From: Chinchilla lanigera
Taxonomy: Eukaryota; Chordata; Mammalia; Rodentia; Chinchillidae
NCBI RefSeq assembly: GCF_000276665.1
Contig: NW_004955472.1
Coordinates: 11,515,531 to 11,579,530, forward strand
Length of the DNA stretch: 64,000 nt
Direction: 5' to 3'
In this document: positions 10,991-23,877 of the stretch, piece by piece
Numbering within the stretch: the first letter of the stretch is position 1
Layout of the letters: each line of letters begins with the position of its first letter
The notes under the pieces: model-generated
What the model was told of the DNA's origin: nothing
The model's database searches: none
What the model saw: only the letters and a program-made list of their open reading frames with translations
Made by a program: the position numbers and the translations under genes

Positions 10991-12150
10991 GTAAGTGATA
11001 CATAATGCTGCACTCACTGTTATGTCAAGTGCTTCCTGGAACTTTACGTCTTTAACAGCAAAGTACTCCATTCATCACACTGAGTTATTTCTGCCTCTTG
11101 ATAAAAATTTTTAAAATATTACATATGTAGTTGTTATTTGTAATAATACTATACTATAAATGTAAAACAAATTATTTTAAGCTGATAGTATAACAATGAA
11201 CATCCAAATGACTGCAAAAGAAATTTTTTAAAATATTAATTTACTTTTAGTCCAGAAATGCGTCTTATGGACCTTCACACCTCTACTTAGTGAGAAAATT
11301 AGTTTGCTATTGCTAATAATCATTTCTGTGCTTTTCTGCACATTTTGATACCTTGGTCTTGTCCTTCCCGGCATCCAAAGCTGTTCTTATACATAACTGA
11401 GTTTATGGTATTTTTCGTGTCTACCATGGATGTACTGAGACAGATGATTGGGAATGAGCAGTGGAGAACATTTCTTAATAAAAAACTACAATTGCAGCAG
11501 CAGCTCTGGCACTGAATAATAGGTAGAGGTATAAGAAATTTGATCTGCATGCTAGAAAATATTCATATTACTGTGAATGGAATGCAAAGGCAAACTCAAG
11601 TGTGCAGTCAAGGAGAAAAGTTATAAGGAGATCTTCAGTCTTCTTAGATAAAAATAAAATGTTCGTGGACAGGACATTGGTGGAAATATGGATAGTAAAG
11701 GCCAATCTCATGGAATTGCAGAATGTTACTGGAAACTGGTCTTTGTTTTAAAGTGGCTAAAAACTTGACTGAGTTGTGTTCAGGCTCTAGTGTTTTGCGG
11801 GAGGTAAAATTTGTGAACAATGAAATTGGCTACACAACTGAAGCGGTTTTTAAGTGAAGAGTTGGAAGTGTGCATTGTTCATTTTTCATTACTTATAGGA
11901 AAACAGAACTAAATGACTTAAAGGCAGCATTGTTAATAAAAATAAAGAACTTAAAATATTAAAACCTTTTCAGTTAATCCATATTGGAAAAACAAGTAGT
12001 TTGAGATAAAGCATTAGGGTATATTCATTTGATAAACAAACTGATATAGATTGGCAATGTCAACAGAAGCTAGGGAATATTCATCAAGACCACTGAGATA
12101 ATAATAAGCACATAACTTAAAGCTAAGCTCTATTGTCTAAGGCCGCAAGG
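10991..12150. other. AT-rich low-copy sequence, no gene seen
   Basis: No supported feature. Short frames such as 11320-11550 (minus) lack any recognisable domain. Confidence 0.5.
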
Positions 12151-12711
12151 CATTTTGGAAGTCTTCAACGGTGTCCCATATCACGAAGTCAATCTGCATG
12201 CACTGGAGGAGAGAATAAATTTAAAGAAGCACCACTGCTAGCTCCAAGGCCAAAGTACATGTACCTATCATATTCTTAAGCTCCCCTCCTCCCCGGGGGT
12301 GGGTGGGTAAGGTGCTACGGAATGTGGCTCTCTCCACCTGAATTTCAAAGGATGCTTCTGAATTCTGTGAGTTCCAAGCTAACCTGCCGCAAGTGCAGCA
12401 CACTGCAGACTCCTCACTGCAGCAGTCCTCAGCAGAACAGGGGATAAGAATCATCCTTCCTGAACAATCTAGCGGAGTCACTAATACTGACTTCAAGTCT
12501 TCCTGAGACAGCTGTAGTCATGTGACCCCAACTGTGAGAACTCTGGAGTGAGCTGGGCCAGACACAGCTGAGGAAGCATGATTCTTTTCCCAGTGTGTTT
12601 ACAAGGTAGCACTCCCCGTCCCGGAGGGTGTAGAGGACAGTGTTGAGACAAAGATTATTCTTGAGCCTTAATGTTTTGGGCTTTCTTTCTTTTCTGTATC
12701 TCCCCTTGCAG
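12150..12711. other. GC-richer low-copy block ending in strong pyrimidine tract
   Basis: About 560 bases have clearly higher G+C than the neighbours and contain no recognised repeat. The block ends in a long pyrimidine run (about 12680-12711, TTTCTTTCTTTTCTG then TCTCCCCTTGCAG) that looks like a 3' splice site. Two overlapping minus-strand frames (12221-12496, 12429-12761) have no domain I recognise. Confidence 0.4.
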
Positions 12712-12809
12712 TGAAAATGCCTATCCTGTGTTTGTTTCACCAATTTACTTTGGAAATGCACTGGATGCTTTATTTCTCAGGATAAAGCTGGAAAGCAGTT
12801 TTCCTCAGG
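12712..12809 (+). other. Candidate exon after strong acceptor, unidentified
   Basis: The acceptor (long pyrimidine tract plus TTGCAG) is among the best in the window. From 12713 a plus-strand frame stays open until a stop at about 12846, starting ENAYPVFVSPIYFG. A possible weak donor (GTGAAT) lies at 12810. The first base would complete a codon begun at the end of the 10923-10990 segment. Coding status is unproven and the product is not recognised. Confidence 0.28.
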
Positions 12810-12979
12810 GTGAATTTTACTTTAAGTCTTTTACATATATGAGTTAGATGGTGTTTAGACTAGCCTTTAAACTTCGGGTTTTTAAATTGATGTTGGGAAG
12901 ATTAAGAACCGTGGGGCTATTAAAATAAAAGAAGTATATTTTGCATGACAGGACATGAATTTTGGACCAAGGGTGAGAT

Positions 12980-13290
12980 GTGATAGTTTGAATGTTTCAC
13001 CCCCCCAACTCATAGGCTGAAATTCTGATGCACAAGATAATAACATTAGGAGGTAAGTCTTTTCAGAAGTGATTGGGACATGAAGGCGGAACAATCATGA
13101 ATGAGATTAGTGCTTTTACAATAGCATACAATGAGAAAGCAGTGTCTTTGAGGAATCTCACCAACAGCTGAATCTGCCAGTGCTTTGATTTTGGCCTTTC
13201 CCACCTCTGCAAAGGCCAAAATTAAATTTCTGTTGTTTATTAGCAAACCGGTTTGTGATATTCTGGTCCAGCAACTTGGTGATGATAATG
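12980..13290 (+). mobile_element. MLT1-like LTR (ERVL-MaLR), old
   Basis: The order of motifs follows an MLT1-type LTR in sense. It begins TGATAGTTTGAATGTTTCAC, then ATTAGGAGGTAAGTC, GATTAGTGCTTTTAC, AATTAAATTTCTGTTGTTTA (containing the usual polyadenylation area) and ends around GTCCAGCAACTTGG. It is diverged and solitary, with no internal retroviral sequence next to it. Confidence 0.75.
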
Positions 13291-13852
13291 TCACAGGAGA
13301 TATAAATATTAAATATTGATAATGATTTTACCTCAGAATACAGATATTTCTAGTGAAATACAATTATCTTTTGTGGAACTAGTTATCCTAAAAATGAAGT
13401 CTAAAACAACAATTATTTATCTGCCCATTAGTATACTTACTGACTGGAGATAGTTTATCTGGGACAGTTTCATTATTTTTCTGTGTGTTGTATCAGCTGG
13501 TCTGGCTCTCATGACAATAATTTATGCAAAAAATTAAAGATGATCTCATTCTCACACACTTAGCTCCTTAACTGGGCTGGCGCAAATGTTAGGCACTCTA
13601 GCCTTATGTTCTTTGATGTCTAGGACTTCTTTACAAGATATCATTCAACTCCCACATTTCTTCCTTTATGTGACTCTAGTGCTTTCGAATAGTACACCAA
13701 TAGATTTTTGTGTCTGAGACCTAAGCCAGGAACTGGCATAATCTCAATTCAACTACATGTGCTGTTTAGGACAAGTGACAAGATGCAAGAATAGATTCAA
13801 AGGAAAGGAAAACAGACTCAGTCTTTTGATGGAAACAGTGTAACCCAAGTGG

Positions 13853-13890
<38 letters not shown>

Positions 13891-14960
13891 AGGTGGAGTG
13901 ACTCAAAAATGTGAAGGAAACTGAAAGGTGTAACACTGATATGTAGGAAAGCCAGGAGAGCAAGAAAACTTGCACATCTTTGACATTTTTTTCTTCATGG
14001 TGAAGGCAGATGTTTTAAATAATTTCAGCCAATAACATGAAATATTTTCAGTTTTATCTGCTGGTAACACTTGATCCTTATTTTTTAAAATTATTCTTCT
14101 TTTCTTTAAAACTTCTTGTAAAGATTGTACCAAAGAGATCCTCTTCACCCAAGCCAGTCCTCTGCAGTGCTATGTAAGTATGAATGCGCTTGGCCTACAA
14201 TAGGCTAAGTTTTAAAAAAATAGCTAAGAAGTATGAAACTGAGAACATTTATTCAAAGAAAATAAATGAAATCTGAAGTGAAAAAATGTGCCTGGAACTT
14301 AATTTAGTTAAAATCATTCAAATTTTTGAAGTATTTGAACAAGATTTTTTAGTTAAAATTTCATCATAGTAGTTTGTTGTTTATTTTCTAGATGAATTCT
14401 AAGATGTAAAATTAATAGTCTTTCAATCTAAGTATGATGTTCTTCAGTGTCTTTAAAATATACCAAGCTGCTATCCTTATTTAGGTTGAAATATTGCATA
14501 CAAAAAGATTCATATACTTCATTTATTCCAGAGGTGAGCTTTTGAACCAAAACCAAATTTAAAACCTTTGGAGATATGCCCATCCATACAAAAGGCAGAA
14601 ATATTGGCATACAGAAGACAAAAATTTGCAAGATGGCACAGTGCCTAGAGAAAAGTAGAAAATCTGGGAACATCACCAACTCCATTGCTGACTTTCTGCA
14701 TAACCTTGAAATTTATCATTTAACTCTTCCCAAACCTTGTTTTCTCCAACTTTGCAATATGACCATTAAGAAATAAATTCATTTTATTTTATTAATCTAC
14801 ACTGAATATGCTACATAGAATATTCTTGTAGGGATACACAAGTACTTGACAATATTGGCCACTTGTAGAGAAGACTTCCTTGTTAATGAGTAACAAGAAT
14901 GTTAACAGGTGACATGTTTTTCACTCTATGTTCTTTACTTCTCTTGCCTTTTGCAACTTG
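13290..14960. other. Low-copy sequence apart from the GT run, no gene seen
   Basis: Short frames on both strands (for example 14428-14685 minus, 14576-14776 plus) have no recognisable domain or convincing exon borders. Confidence 0.5.
13854..13887. repeat. (GT)n microsatellite
   Basis: A pure 34-base GT run. Confidence 0.98.
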
Positions 14961-14965
14961 TGCAT

Positions 14966-15001
<36 letters not shown>

Positions 15002-15115
15002 GACGAGACAGAAACAGACAGAGACAGAGAGGGGAGAGAGAGAAAGAGAGAGAGAAGAGAAAGAAAAAGAAGAAAAGGGAGGGAGAGAAGTGGAGGAAAG
15101 TATGAGGAAGGAAAG
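14966..15115. repeat. (GA)n and purine-rich low-complexity tract
   Basis: A pure GAGAGA run at 14966-14993 is followed by CAGACAGAGAC-type and GAAAGAGA-type variants to about 15115: about 150 bases of purines on the plus strand. Overlapping frames here (R/E-rich on plus, S/L-rich on minus) come from the repeat. Confidence 0.95.
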
Positions 15116-15419
15116 ACATTTTTTATTCATTTACATTAGGAGCTAATCTCAGCATTCATTCATTATACTTTTAAACTTTTATTAGTACATGCTGCTGTAC
15201 ATAATGACATTCATTGAGGGGAGTTGGTACATGCACACAACACAACTCAATTCCTTTTTTGTAAGGTTCTGGCATTGATTTTATCCATATCTTTTGACAA
15301 ATAAGATATTTACATTTTGATAGGTTGTCTTTAGTATCTTTAGGTGTGACATTCTTCACACTTCATTCTAAACAGTATGTTGCTTGTTCTATCAATGTAT
15401 TTATGTCTCATTTCTATCA

Positions 15420-16600
15420 TCGATTCTTAATCCGAGAAACTGGGTGAGCTGGTGTACAGTAGCCTGTGAAATGATTGGTATGAAATAAACAGAGGCAATC
15501 TTGGATTGTCTATTACCTACTAATTTAAAGGCATCTATTATATGTTGATAAAATGTATAGAGATTCCTTGGAATTCACAAGCTTGAATAGAGAATTAGAC
15601 ATGCATCATTTCTTATGCTCTCAACTTCACATCACTCCACATTTTAGTACAAACCAACTCATCATTTCAGTGATAGAATGGACAGATGAGTGGACATACA
15701 GGACATGGAAAGAGAACTCAGGACTAGATGTAGCAAATGAATCAACAAATGCCACACGTATTTTTAGCTGTGGATGGCTGGATAGTGATGCCTATAGCAA
15801 TGTGAAAGCATCAGAGACATATCATTAAGGTAAGTGTTCAACCTACTTTCTATGAGTTCACCTAGTTATGAATAATGTATAGTTACTGGGAAAGAAATAT
15901 AGCAAGGAAAAAGTCTTTAGGGGAAAAGATTTTAATATGCACTAGCCACTACACTTCAAAGACGAGTACCAAGTTTGAAATGTTGCTGCAGTAAGGTTCA
16001 CATGTAAGGTTCACTGTGAGATACAAGCTCAGTCATCCTCAGGCATTTGAAGAGGAAGCAATAGGAGGGAAATCAAGAAACACATCAAAGGCCCTTTCCT
16101 GAACTGTCAGGGAAAGGTGAAACTGCAAGTGGCTCTGTTAATAGTGCTCTGTGCGCCAAGGCCACAGCCAGTGGATTGTCTGCAACACAAAGGTCTCTTC
16201 TCATTAGCTTTCTGCTTCTCTTTTTGAAACCTCCCAGTGGGCAGCAGAGTTCTGTCAATGAGTTCGCACCATCACCCCTTAACTGAGAACTGCTGGCTGT
16301 GCAGTGACTGTAAACTCTCATGTTGACACCTTGCTAGAGGAAGCATATTGTCAATTTTATGAACTTCCTAAAAAAACTGTCAAAATATTTTAGATAATCT
16401 TGGCATTTCATGTCCAGAAAAAAAAGTTCAAACCCCTCCTTCAACTAAACACACAATTATTGTAATGAAATCAATATCGCTATTTCTAGGTTCTCAGTTG
16501 TGTAGAGCATATTTATGAATGAATTTAAATGTGGCATCCAGGGCTGCAGGCATTTTACAAGACTTGGAAAGTTAGCACTCCGTAAAGCTTCATATAAGAT
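15420..16600. other. Low-copy sequence, no gene seen
   Basis: A 91-codon plus-strand frame (15553-15828) ends in TAA directly before GGTAAGTG, a donor-like site. I see no matching acceptor or domain. The segment 16080-16325 is richer in G and C and could be a regulatory or conserved element, which sequence alone does not show. Confidence 0.4.
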
Positions 16601-16609
16601 AAAAAATGG

Positions 16610-16725
16610 ACCTTTCCTTAACACCTACTATGTGTTTTAAACCGTGTGACTCGTTGTTGGTACATTACTGAATAAATATAAACATAAGTTCTATCTCCAA
16701 AGAACTTGGAGAAAATCTGATAAGG
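16610..16725 (+). mobile_element. L2/MIR-type ancient repeat relic
   Basis: TTAACACCTACTATGTGTTT, then ACATTACTGAATAAATATAA and CAAAGAACTTGGAG follow the order of the well-known L2/MIR-type block (CACCTACTATGTGCCAGGCA and a later 'amount/stock' segment). Very diverged. Confidence 0.55.
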
Positions 16726-16729
16726 TGAG

Positions 16730-19440
16730 AAATTTACCTCAGACTTTCATATAGACAGAAGGTTGCTTATATGTTCGAACTGTCACAAAGATTTCAGCAT
16801 CATGTTCCTGATCTTCTGTATCTACTTTATCACTCAAGGCATCTACTCACCACTTCTTCCTATCAGATTTCTTAAATATTTGTGATCACATTATACCACT
16901 AGCAACAAAGAAAAACTAACTAAGGCCCCATTACTAAAAGAAGAAATATAAATATTTTATTTTGTGTGAAAATCTAATGGTATCATGGCTTTTCACCTTA
17001 GGCTTTCTTTTTGTATGCTCCAGAAAAATAGTGTATCTTCCTTCCTACTTTCTTGTTTGTTTATTAGAGCTGCATCTTCTTCTGAAATAATCTCCCTATG
17101 TTTATTCATGGGGCGCAAACCTTAGTCAGGTGTCGAATCCTATTTCATTGTTCTCTTTTATTCATGGGCTTCTAATATTTCCTTTACTCCCCACCTTACA
17201 AGTATTGGCTCCTGCAAGTACATGCCCAGTTCATGTAAAAAGATAAAGGCACATGACGTACTTTAGATACCTTTTCATCACAATCCTGGGTACTTTCTCA
17301 TCATAATCCAGGAATATATTGGATAAATTAAATATATTTGTATTTTGTTGACTGTAACTGTGTTTTTCCCAAATCATATTGGTCATTTTCAATTATCTGT
17401 AAAACCAGAGTTTTACTTATATCAGCAAAGTCTCTATAGAATGAAATAGAATACATCAATATATTTAAGAAGCTGTTGCATAGAATTGAACACAGTCAAC
17501 TGTTGAAAGTATTTCTGAAAGGTTTCAACTATTCCTTGTATACTGCAAAAATATATGAAAATATATGAACAAACAATTTCTAAATCTCACTTGAAGAGCA
17601 CAGCAGGCTGGACTGGAGTGGGAATCAAGAGCTTTGTGGCTCATTGCCTGACATGACGTCATAGCAAAAGATGATTAGAGTGTGGATTCATCTTTTATCT
17701 GTTTTGCTTGTTGCTTATTTTCTTTGACATAATATAAATCTTTTTGCTCTCTAAATATTCCTTTCCTTTAGAAATAAATAAAATAGCATAGCTTTCTCTA
17801 TTTTTTCAATTAAATTTTGACCTAACACTGGTTTTCTCTGTTTTCCCTGTAACTTTGATCATGGACATATTTTAGCACTCCCCAGCTCACTTCAGTCTTG
17901 TTTTTCTGACTTCCTAGATTTCCACAAGGTATTTCCAAGTTCCATTCCATTTAAGGCTGTAAACCATGCTGCAGTTTCAACTGAGCCGCTGTAATGGGAG
18001 GAGAGAAATTTTTGCATTCTTAGGCATGGAGTCTACCTTCCACCAGGAATATATATAATACATGCATAATTACTTTTAAACAGAAAAACTTGTTGAAATA
18101 TGATAACTCATATTTAATCAATTGTCAGCTACCTATCTTGATGTAAGAGCAGTCCATACTTTTAATTCAATATAAATTATTTAATATTTTAAGTGTCTAT
18201 GTAAAACATGGTAGATAGTTGAGCAGGTTGGTTTTCTTTCTCCAGGAAGTTTATAAATGCTTTTCAAATTGATACAAATGTTATAATATTTTGATATTAA
18301 AAAGATTATTTTTGTTTGTTATCCACACTAAATTCTACAATATTACTATAGTTAGTCTGCAATTGAATATATTTTTGCTGTCAAAACTTTACATTACTTA
18401 GACTTTGACTTAATCGTCAGTGATTTAAAAATCTGTAACAGAAAGAAAGTATTTCCTCCAGAAATTTTAGCATTACATAAGCACAAGAGAAAAAGCAATA
18501 GTTAGTTTACTTTACATAAATCTCTTATATTGCACTAACTAAAAATACAAGAAGTATTTTAAAATGTGTTTATGAGACAAAAAGTAAGGATCTATATTAT
18601 GCTTAATTCTCAGTATTCTCCTTCCATGCTCTCTTATTCGATTTTCAGCATTTTATTTCTATCCATTATATTGATCTTGATGAATATCAATGAGGTGATG
18701 TTTTCCTGATAATCATATACATTTTTTGAGGGAAATGTAGTAAAATGCCAACCCATAACTTTAAAAAATACATTCTTGGTAGACTAGGTCACTAATTTTC
18801 CATAGCATTTTGATAGTAATCATGACTACATTGTGTGAGCTGAATTGCACAATATCTGTTCATCTCATTTAATTCTATTTCTATTTACCTCAAGGAGATG
18901 CAAAAAGCTGCTTTACAATTACAGTCAAAATGACAAGATACTATAGTTATGGAGATTACAAAAAAATGGCATTTTCCAAATCTCTATATCTCAGGAATTA
19001 TTTAAAAGATAATAAAAGCTCGTGGCTTTCACAAATGTTATAAAATCATAGCATAGGAAGGAAAAAGCAACAAAACAGTATCAAATTTTGAACAAATTGA
19101 TACATTCAAAGTATATACAAAGTAAAATTAGAAAAGCAACCAATTAGAAATTAAAACTAATTTCCAATTAGTATCTTTTTGATCATATGAGACTTCTTTA
19201 ATTGTCTGTCCACATGTTACAAAGAAATCAACTTTCTAAAAAATAATAAAAATAGTAAAAATAACCAAAAAATAAATTTCAAACAAATCACCAGAAAACA
19301 AATCCCATGTCACAGAAATGGTTCCTCAAGAAAAGTTATAATTTTTAGACACTTTAAAGATTTTGGAATAAAGACAAGCTGATGAAAAGTGTAGTCTCCA
19401 TAGCACCTAGAGTTGAGACACCTGGAAGACAACAAATTGG
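16730..19440. other. AT-rich low-copy sequence, no gene seen
   Basis: No recognisable gene, exon or young repeat. The stretch 17580-18130 has mixed composition without visible repeat structure and is a reasonable place to look for conserved non-coding sequence. Confidence 0.45.
17654..17661. promoter_or_regulatory. Palindromic CRE (TGACGTCA)
   Basis: A perfect 8-base CREB/ATF site containing a CpG, in a region where CpG is rare. Function depends on chromatin context, which is not visible here. Confidence 0.35.
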
Positions 19441-19460
19441 TAAAAAGAAAGAAAGATATA

Positions 19461-19560
19461 GGGGCTGGGGATTTAGCTCAGCGGCAAAGCGCCTGCCTGG
19501 CAAGCACAAGGTCGTGAGTTCGGTTCCTGGTACCGGAGAAAAAGCAAAACCAAAAAAAAA
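19461..19560 (+). mobile_element. ID SINE, young type
   Basis: A complete ID body with A box TTTAGCTCAGCGG, B box GAGTTCGGTTCC, the TACCGGAG junction and an A-rich tail. Target duplications AAAAAGAAAGATAT and AAAAAAGAAAGATGT flank it. It lies just left of the old L1 that begins near 19.6 kb. Confidence 0.95.
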
Positions 19561-19599
19561 GAAAGATGTGCATCTCCAGGAATCAGGTGGCTGTTGATG

Positions 19600-21416
19600 A
19601 GAAAGCTAGAAACTTTGGAGGAGGTGGGGAAATTAAACACAGCACAGGGAAAGAAAGGAGGCTGTCTGAATGGTGAATCACAGCTCCCAGGGACAAGTAC
19701 TCAGTGGCAGGTATATAGAGTAAGCCTAGAATGTCAGCGGTTGAGAAAGACAGAGGTGTATGATGGCAACACTAGCTCCAAGAATAGTCTGCAGGTACTA
19801 CAAACTGTAGTGTGAGAGCAACTCCCTCTGCAAGAGAGGCTGAATTTGGGGAGGAAGTGCAGTGTGAATCTGCTATACCTGAGAGAGTTTAATCAGAAGG
19901 CTGTTTTGGGGAAGGACTTCATATGTGGGACTCAACCATGGAGAAACTGCATAACAGCTATATTTATACTCCAGGGATTCTGGTGTCATCCTACCATAGG
20001 ACTGAGTGGAAGATGGTCACAGAAGACAGTGTTGAAGAGAAAACAGGAGGGACATAGCTCCCCTGAGAAGTTTAATCCTTCCTGGGATAGATGCTGGGGC
20101 TTTACCCTTCATGGTGAGAAGTGAGGCTAGAATTTGAGGTTTTCAGAGGCTACTGGGTCTCAAAGTGGTGGTATTAAGTTCAGTGACCTGCTTTAACCCC
20201 ATCCCCACTGCCTATATCGGGCATAGAGACAAGTTGTATGTTTGCTTTCCCCATCCACAAACATGAGCAAGGATACGTCTCAGCTTTGACAGTTAACACA
20301 GTGTATGGGCAGAGGGGCCTCTGCAGCAAGGATGCATCTCATAAACCCATAGAATTAGGCAGAGAAAACCATGACGAGGTGCACAGAGAAATGCAGGAAA
20401 TGGTAGCTGCTGAAGAGACTATGGCATTAGGGACAATACTGTTGACCAGCCATGCTCAGCAAAAAACACAGAGAAAGATACAACGTTTACACAAAAATGT
20501 GAGTGTGAAAACAGAATAGGTCTAACAGTGACTCTTTGCCCATCCACTTCATCTTCTGGATTCCAAGAATTCAGACCATAGAAAGAAAGAACTCATTTAA
20601 AAACACGGAGGAATTATTTTGGACTCATTTTTCTTTCCCATTGGTAATTTGAGGCTAGTTTTTGTTTGTTTGTTTTCCTATTTTTGTTTTTCTTTTTCCT
20701 TTATTTTGTTCTGTTGTTTCTTTTCTCTACCTTTCCTGTTTATCATTTTTGCAACATTTAAGTCATTCTATTAATTTCCTTTCACTCCCTAATAGGATCC
20801 TTTGCCTCCCCTTTTTCTTCTCCACCTCATCTCTCTTTTAGTTTTCAAATTTTACTTCTTTCATTTTCCCACTCCTCACATCTTCTGAATTTTACTAATA
20901 TAATCAATAAACTTTACTACTCTTTAGATTTTAACTATCTGCTACTTCCCTACAACTCTTTTGTTTCTTTTTTAGTTGTATTCAGTAGATACTTGGTTAC
21001 TGTGTATCAATACTTGCTCTATCTTTGTGTTTATACTGTAATTGTAGATCTCATCTCTCTGATTAAGTGTGGTATATTATTTCTTTTTATGCTATGTCAC
21101 TATCACTTTTGTCTTTGACACTATTATTGTGGCTGCTTTTGTTGCTACTACCAGCATGGCAGTGTCACTGCTATTGATTGGTTTTCTCTGTATGCCAATA
21201 CTTACATTTTCTTTGTGTCAAAAAAATACCATGATTATTTCTGGGAAAAATGGGTGGTTGGCCAATTACATTGCATGCTCCTCTCCTAAATTAATGCAGG
21301 GGTTTGTATACTGGGGCAGAGGCAAAGACCTAGAGTTCATCATTGAAAAATTACACTAATTAAAGAGATTTCTACATTAGTAAAAAATATTTCCAATATA
21401 ATTGACCTCTAAGCCC

Positions 21417-21464
<48 letters not shown>

Positions 21465-23877
21465 CATGAAAAGACAAGGAAACAAAATGCCTAAAAATAT
21501 TCCTCACTCCCCAAAATTCATCAAATGAGAATTAGTGAGAAGAAAATAGAAAACTACACAGCTGAACTGACTAAGAGAAGAAAGATTAATAAGGTGCTTG
21601 GCAAGCTCAAAGAAAACATAAGTAAAGAAATAATAGGTTGAATCACAAAATTATCAGTTAGTTCACAGAAGATACTAATTATAACCTAGCTGATATAAAA
21701 TAATACAAAACAGGAATGACCAACTTAGTAAAGAATTGTAATCCAAGAAAAGATAATAAATGAAAATTCAGAAGATTAAAATTCTATAGAAAGTATGAAC
21801 AATCGAAGTGACTAATGTGAAGGCAGAGTTTCAGAACTGGAAGATAAGGTTGACAAAGATGACCATTTACTCACAGATATTTTAAAGACTGTAAAAGAAC
21901 ATGAATAATGAATTAAACAGCTGCTACATGATGCAGAAAAGATAAATATACATTAGATTAGTGAAAATGTCAGATGACAGCAAAAATAGCATAAAATCTT
22001 ACTTATAAAATTAATAGCAGAAAGACTCCAAATACAAGAAAGAATTTAACATATAGCTAATTGAGGAACATAGAACTCCAAATAGCCAAACTACAAAAGC
22101 ACTTCTTCATGACATATCATGATCAAAACTACAGCAGTCCAACAAAAGGGCACAATGTTAAAAGTTATTACAGAAAAGCAAATAAAGAGTTATAAAAGTA
22201 AAGCCGGTAGAGTTACAGCAGACTTCTCAACACAAACCTTAAAGGCCAAGATAACATTGAATGAAATATTTCAAGCCATAAAAGAAAACAACTTCTAACC
22301 AAGACTGATACTTTCTGCAAAATACCTTTCAAACTAAATAGATAAATAAGAATTTTCCATGACAAAGAGAAACGTAAGAAGTTCATATTGAGCAAGCCAA
22401 CACTTAAATAATTCTCAAGGATAGCATAGAAATAGACAATGAGCAAACAGTGACCAAAAGTCTCACAGAAAGAATACACTAAATAGAGTGATTGGTCGGT
22501 CAGGCAGAAAAAAAAAAAAAAAAGAGCAACAGGAAAATAATACAATAACAGGAAATAATACCTTTCAGAAATAACTCAATATGAATGGCCTCAATTCCCC
22601 AATCAAAAGACACAAATTGCAAGAATGGATCAAAAAACAAAATGTTTATGAAAGAAACTTACTTATTCCAAAAAAGATATTTGTAGACTAAAAACCACAG
22701 GATGGATAACAATATTCTATGCCATGGGATTCTGGTAACAAGTAGGGAACTTAGAAAACTTAGCTCCACTTTCAGACAAAGTGGAGCTTAAGCCAAAACT
22801 GATCAAACAGACTAAGGTCATGCTTCATATAGGTTAAGAAAACAATTCATTAGGAAGAAATAACAATTATAACCATACATGCAACAAACACTGGCACACC
22901 CAACCTCATAAAATAAATAACATTGAATGCAAATGATCAGATTCACATCAATACAGTTATAGTGAGGGATCTCAATACTCTTCTGTCAAAACTGATGAAT
23001 CACTAGATAAAATATTAAGAAATATTAGCTTTAAATGTCACCCTGAATAAAATGGATTTAATAGATACCTGCAAAGTGTTATATCCAACAACAACAGAAT
23101 ACATATACTTCTCAATAGCATGTGGAACATTCTCTAAAATATATCACATACTAGGTAATAAATCATCCTTAATTAAATACAAAAGAATCATAATTATGCC
23201 ACATATATTAGCAGATCATAATGCAATAAAACTAGCAATAAGTGACAGAAAAACATTTAAATTATACAAAGATGTGGAAATTAAATAATATATCCTTGAA
23301 TAATCAATATGTCAAAGGAGAAATGAAGGAAGAAATTAGATCCTAGAATCAAATTATAATACCCATACAAAAATACCAGATATGTATAAGGCAAAATGAA
23401 AACAAGGAAATTTATAACAGTGTATACCAAAGCCAGAAAAACCAAGCAGTTCCAAATAAGTAATTTAGTAATGTTATTTAAATTTCTAGAACCAAGAACA
23501 ATTCATATCCAAAGCTGGTACATGGAAGGAAATTACAAAGAACATAGCAGAAATGAATGGAGTTGAAATTTAAAAAACACAAAGAATCAATGAATTGAGA
23601 ATCTGGTTTTTCTAAAGAATAACCAAAATAGATTTTTAAATAATCTTACCAAAAAAAAGGCAAAGAAGCTCCAAAGTAAATGCAGTTAAAAGTAAAAAAG
23701 AAGACATCATAACAGGTGCCACTAAAATCCAGAAAATTACTAGAATCTACTTTTAAAACCAGTACTCCAGTAAGTTGGAGAATCTAGAAAGAATGGATAG
23801 ATTTCTAGATACATATGAATTACCAAAATGAAACCGAGAAGATATAAACACTCCATCCAATAAGAGGCAGTGGAAAT
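19600..23877 (+). mobile_element. Old rodent-type L1, segment 1 (5'UTR, ORF1, start of ORF2)
   Basis: The composition profile matches the 26-33 kb L1 in the same order: a GC-richer stretch (to about 20620), a T-rich stretch (20630-21060), then A-rich ORF1. ORF1-like sequence is clear at 22020-22430, for example GCAGACTTCTCAACACAAAC, which is shared with 28958-28976. ORF2 starts near 22575 where the frame encodes NGLNSPIKRHKLQEWI. The endonuclease area (23052-23288) reads KIYHILG, where a catalytic-region aspartate is expected, and ADHNAIKL. The exact 5' end is uncertain. An inserted L1 3' end cuts it at 23878. Confidence 0.75.
21420..21463. repeat. (CA)n microsatellite
   Basis: A pure 44-base CA run inside the old L1 between the 5'UTR-like part and ORF1. 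Confidence 0.98.

Noticed and set aside
12221..12761. Minus-strand frames of 91 and 110 codons
   Set aside because: Overlapping each other in different frames with no recognised domain; the plus-strand splice-like signals there seemed better supported, though also weak.
14883..15146. Overlapping arginine/glutamate-rich and serine/leucine-rich frames on both strands
   Set aside because: Translations of the GA-rich low-complexity tract.
21069..21359. 96-codon plus-strand frame with hydrophobic stretches
   Set aside because: Lies in the inferred 5' part of an old L1; T-rich DNA gives apparent membrane segments by chance.
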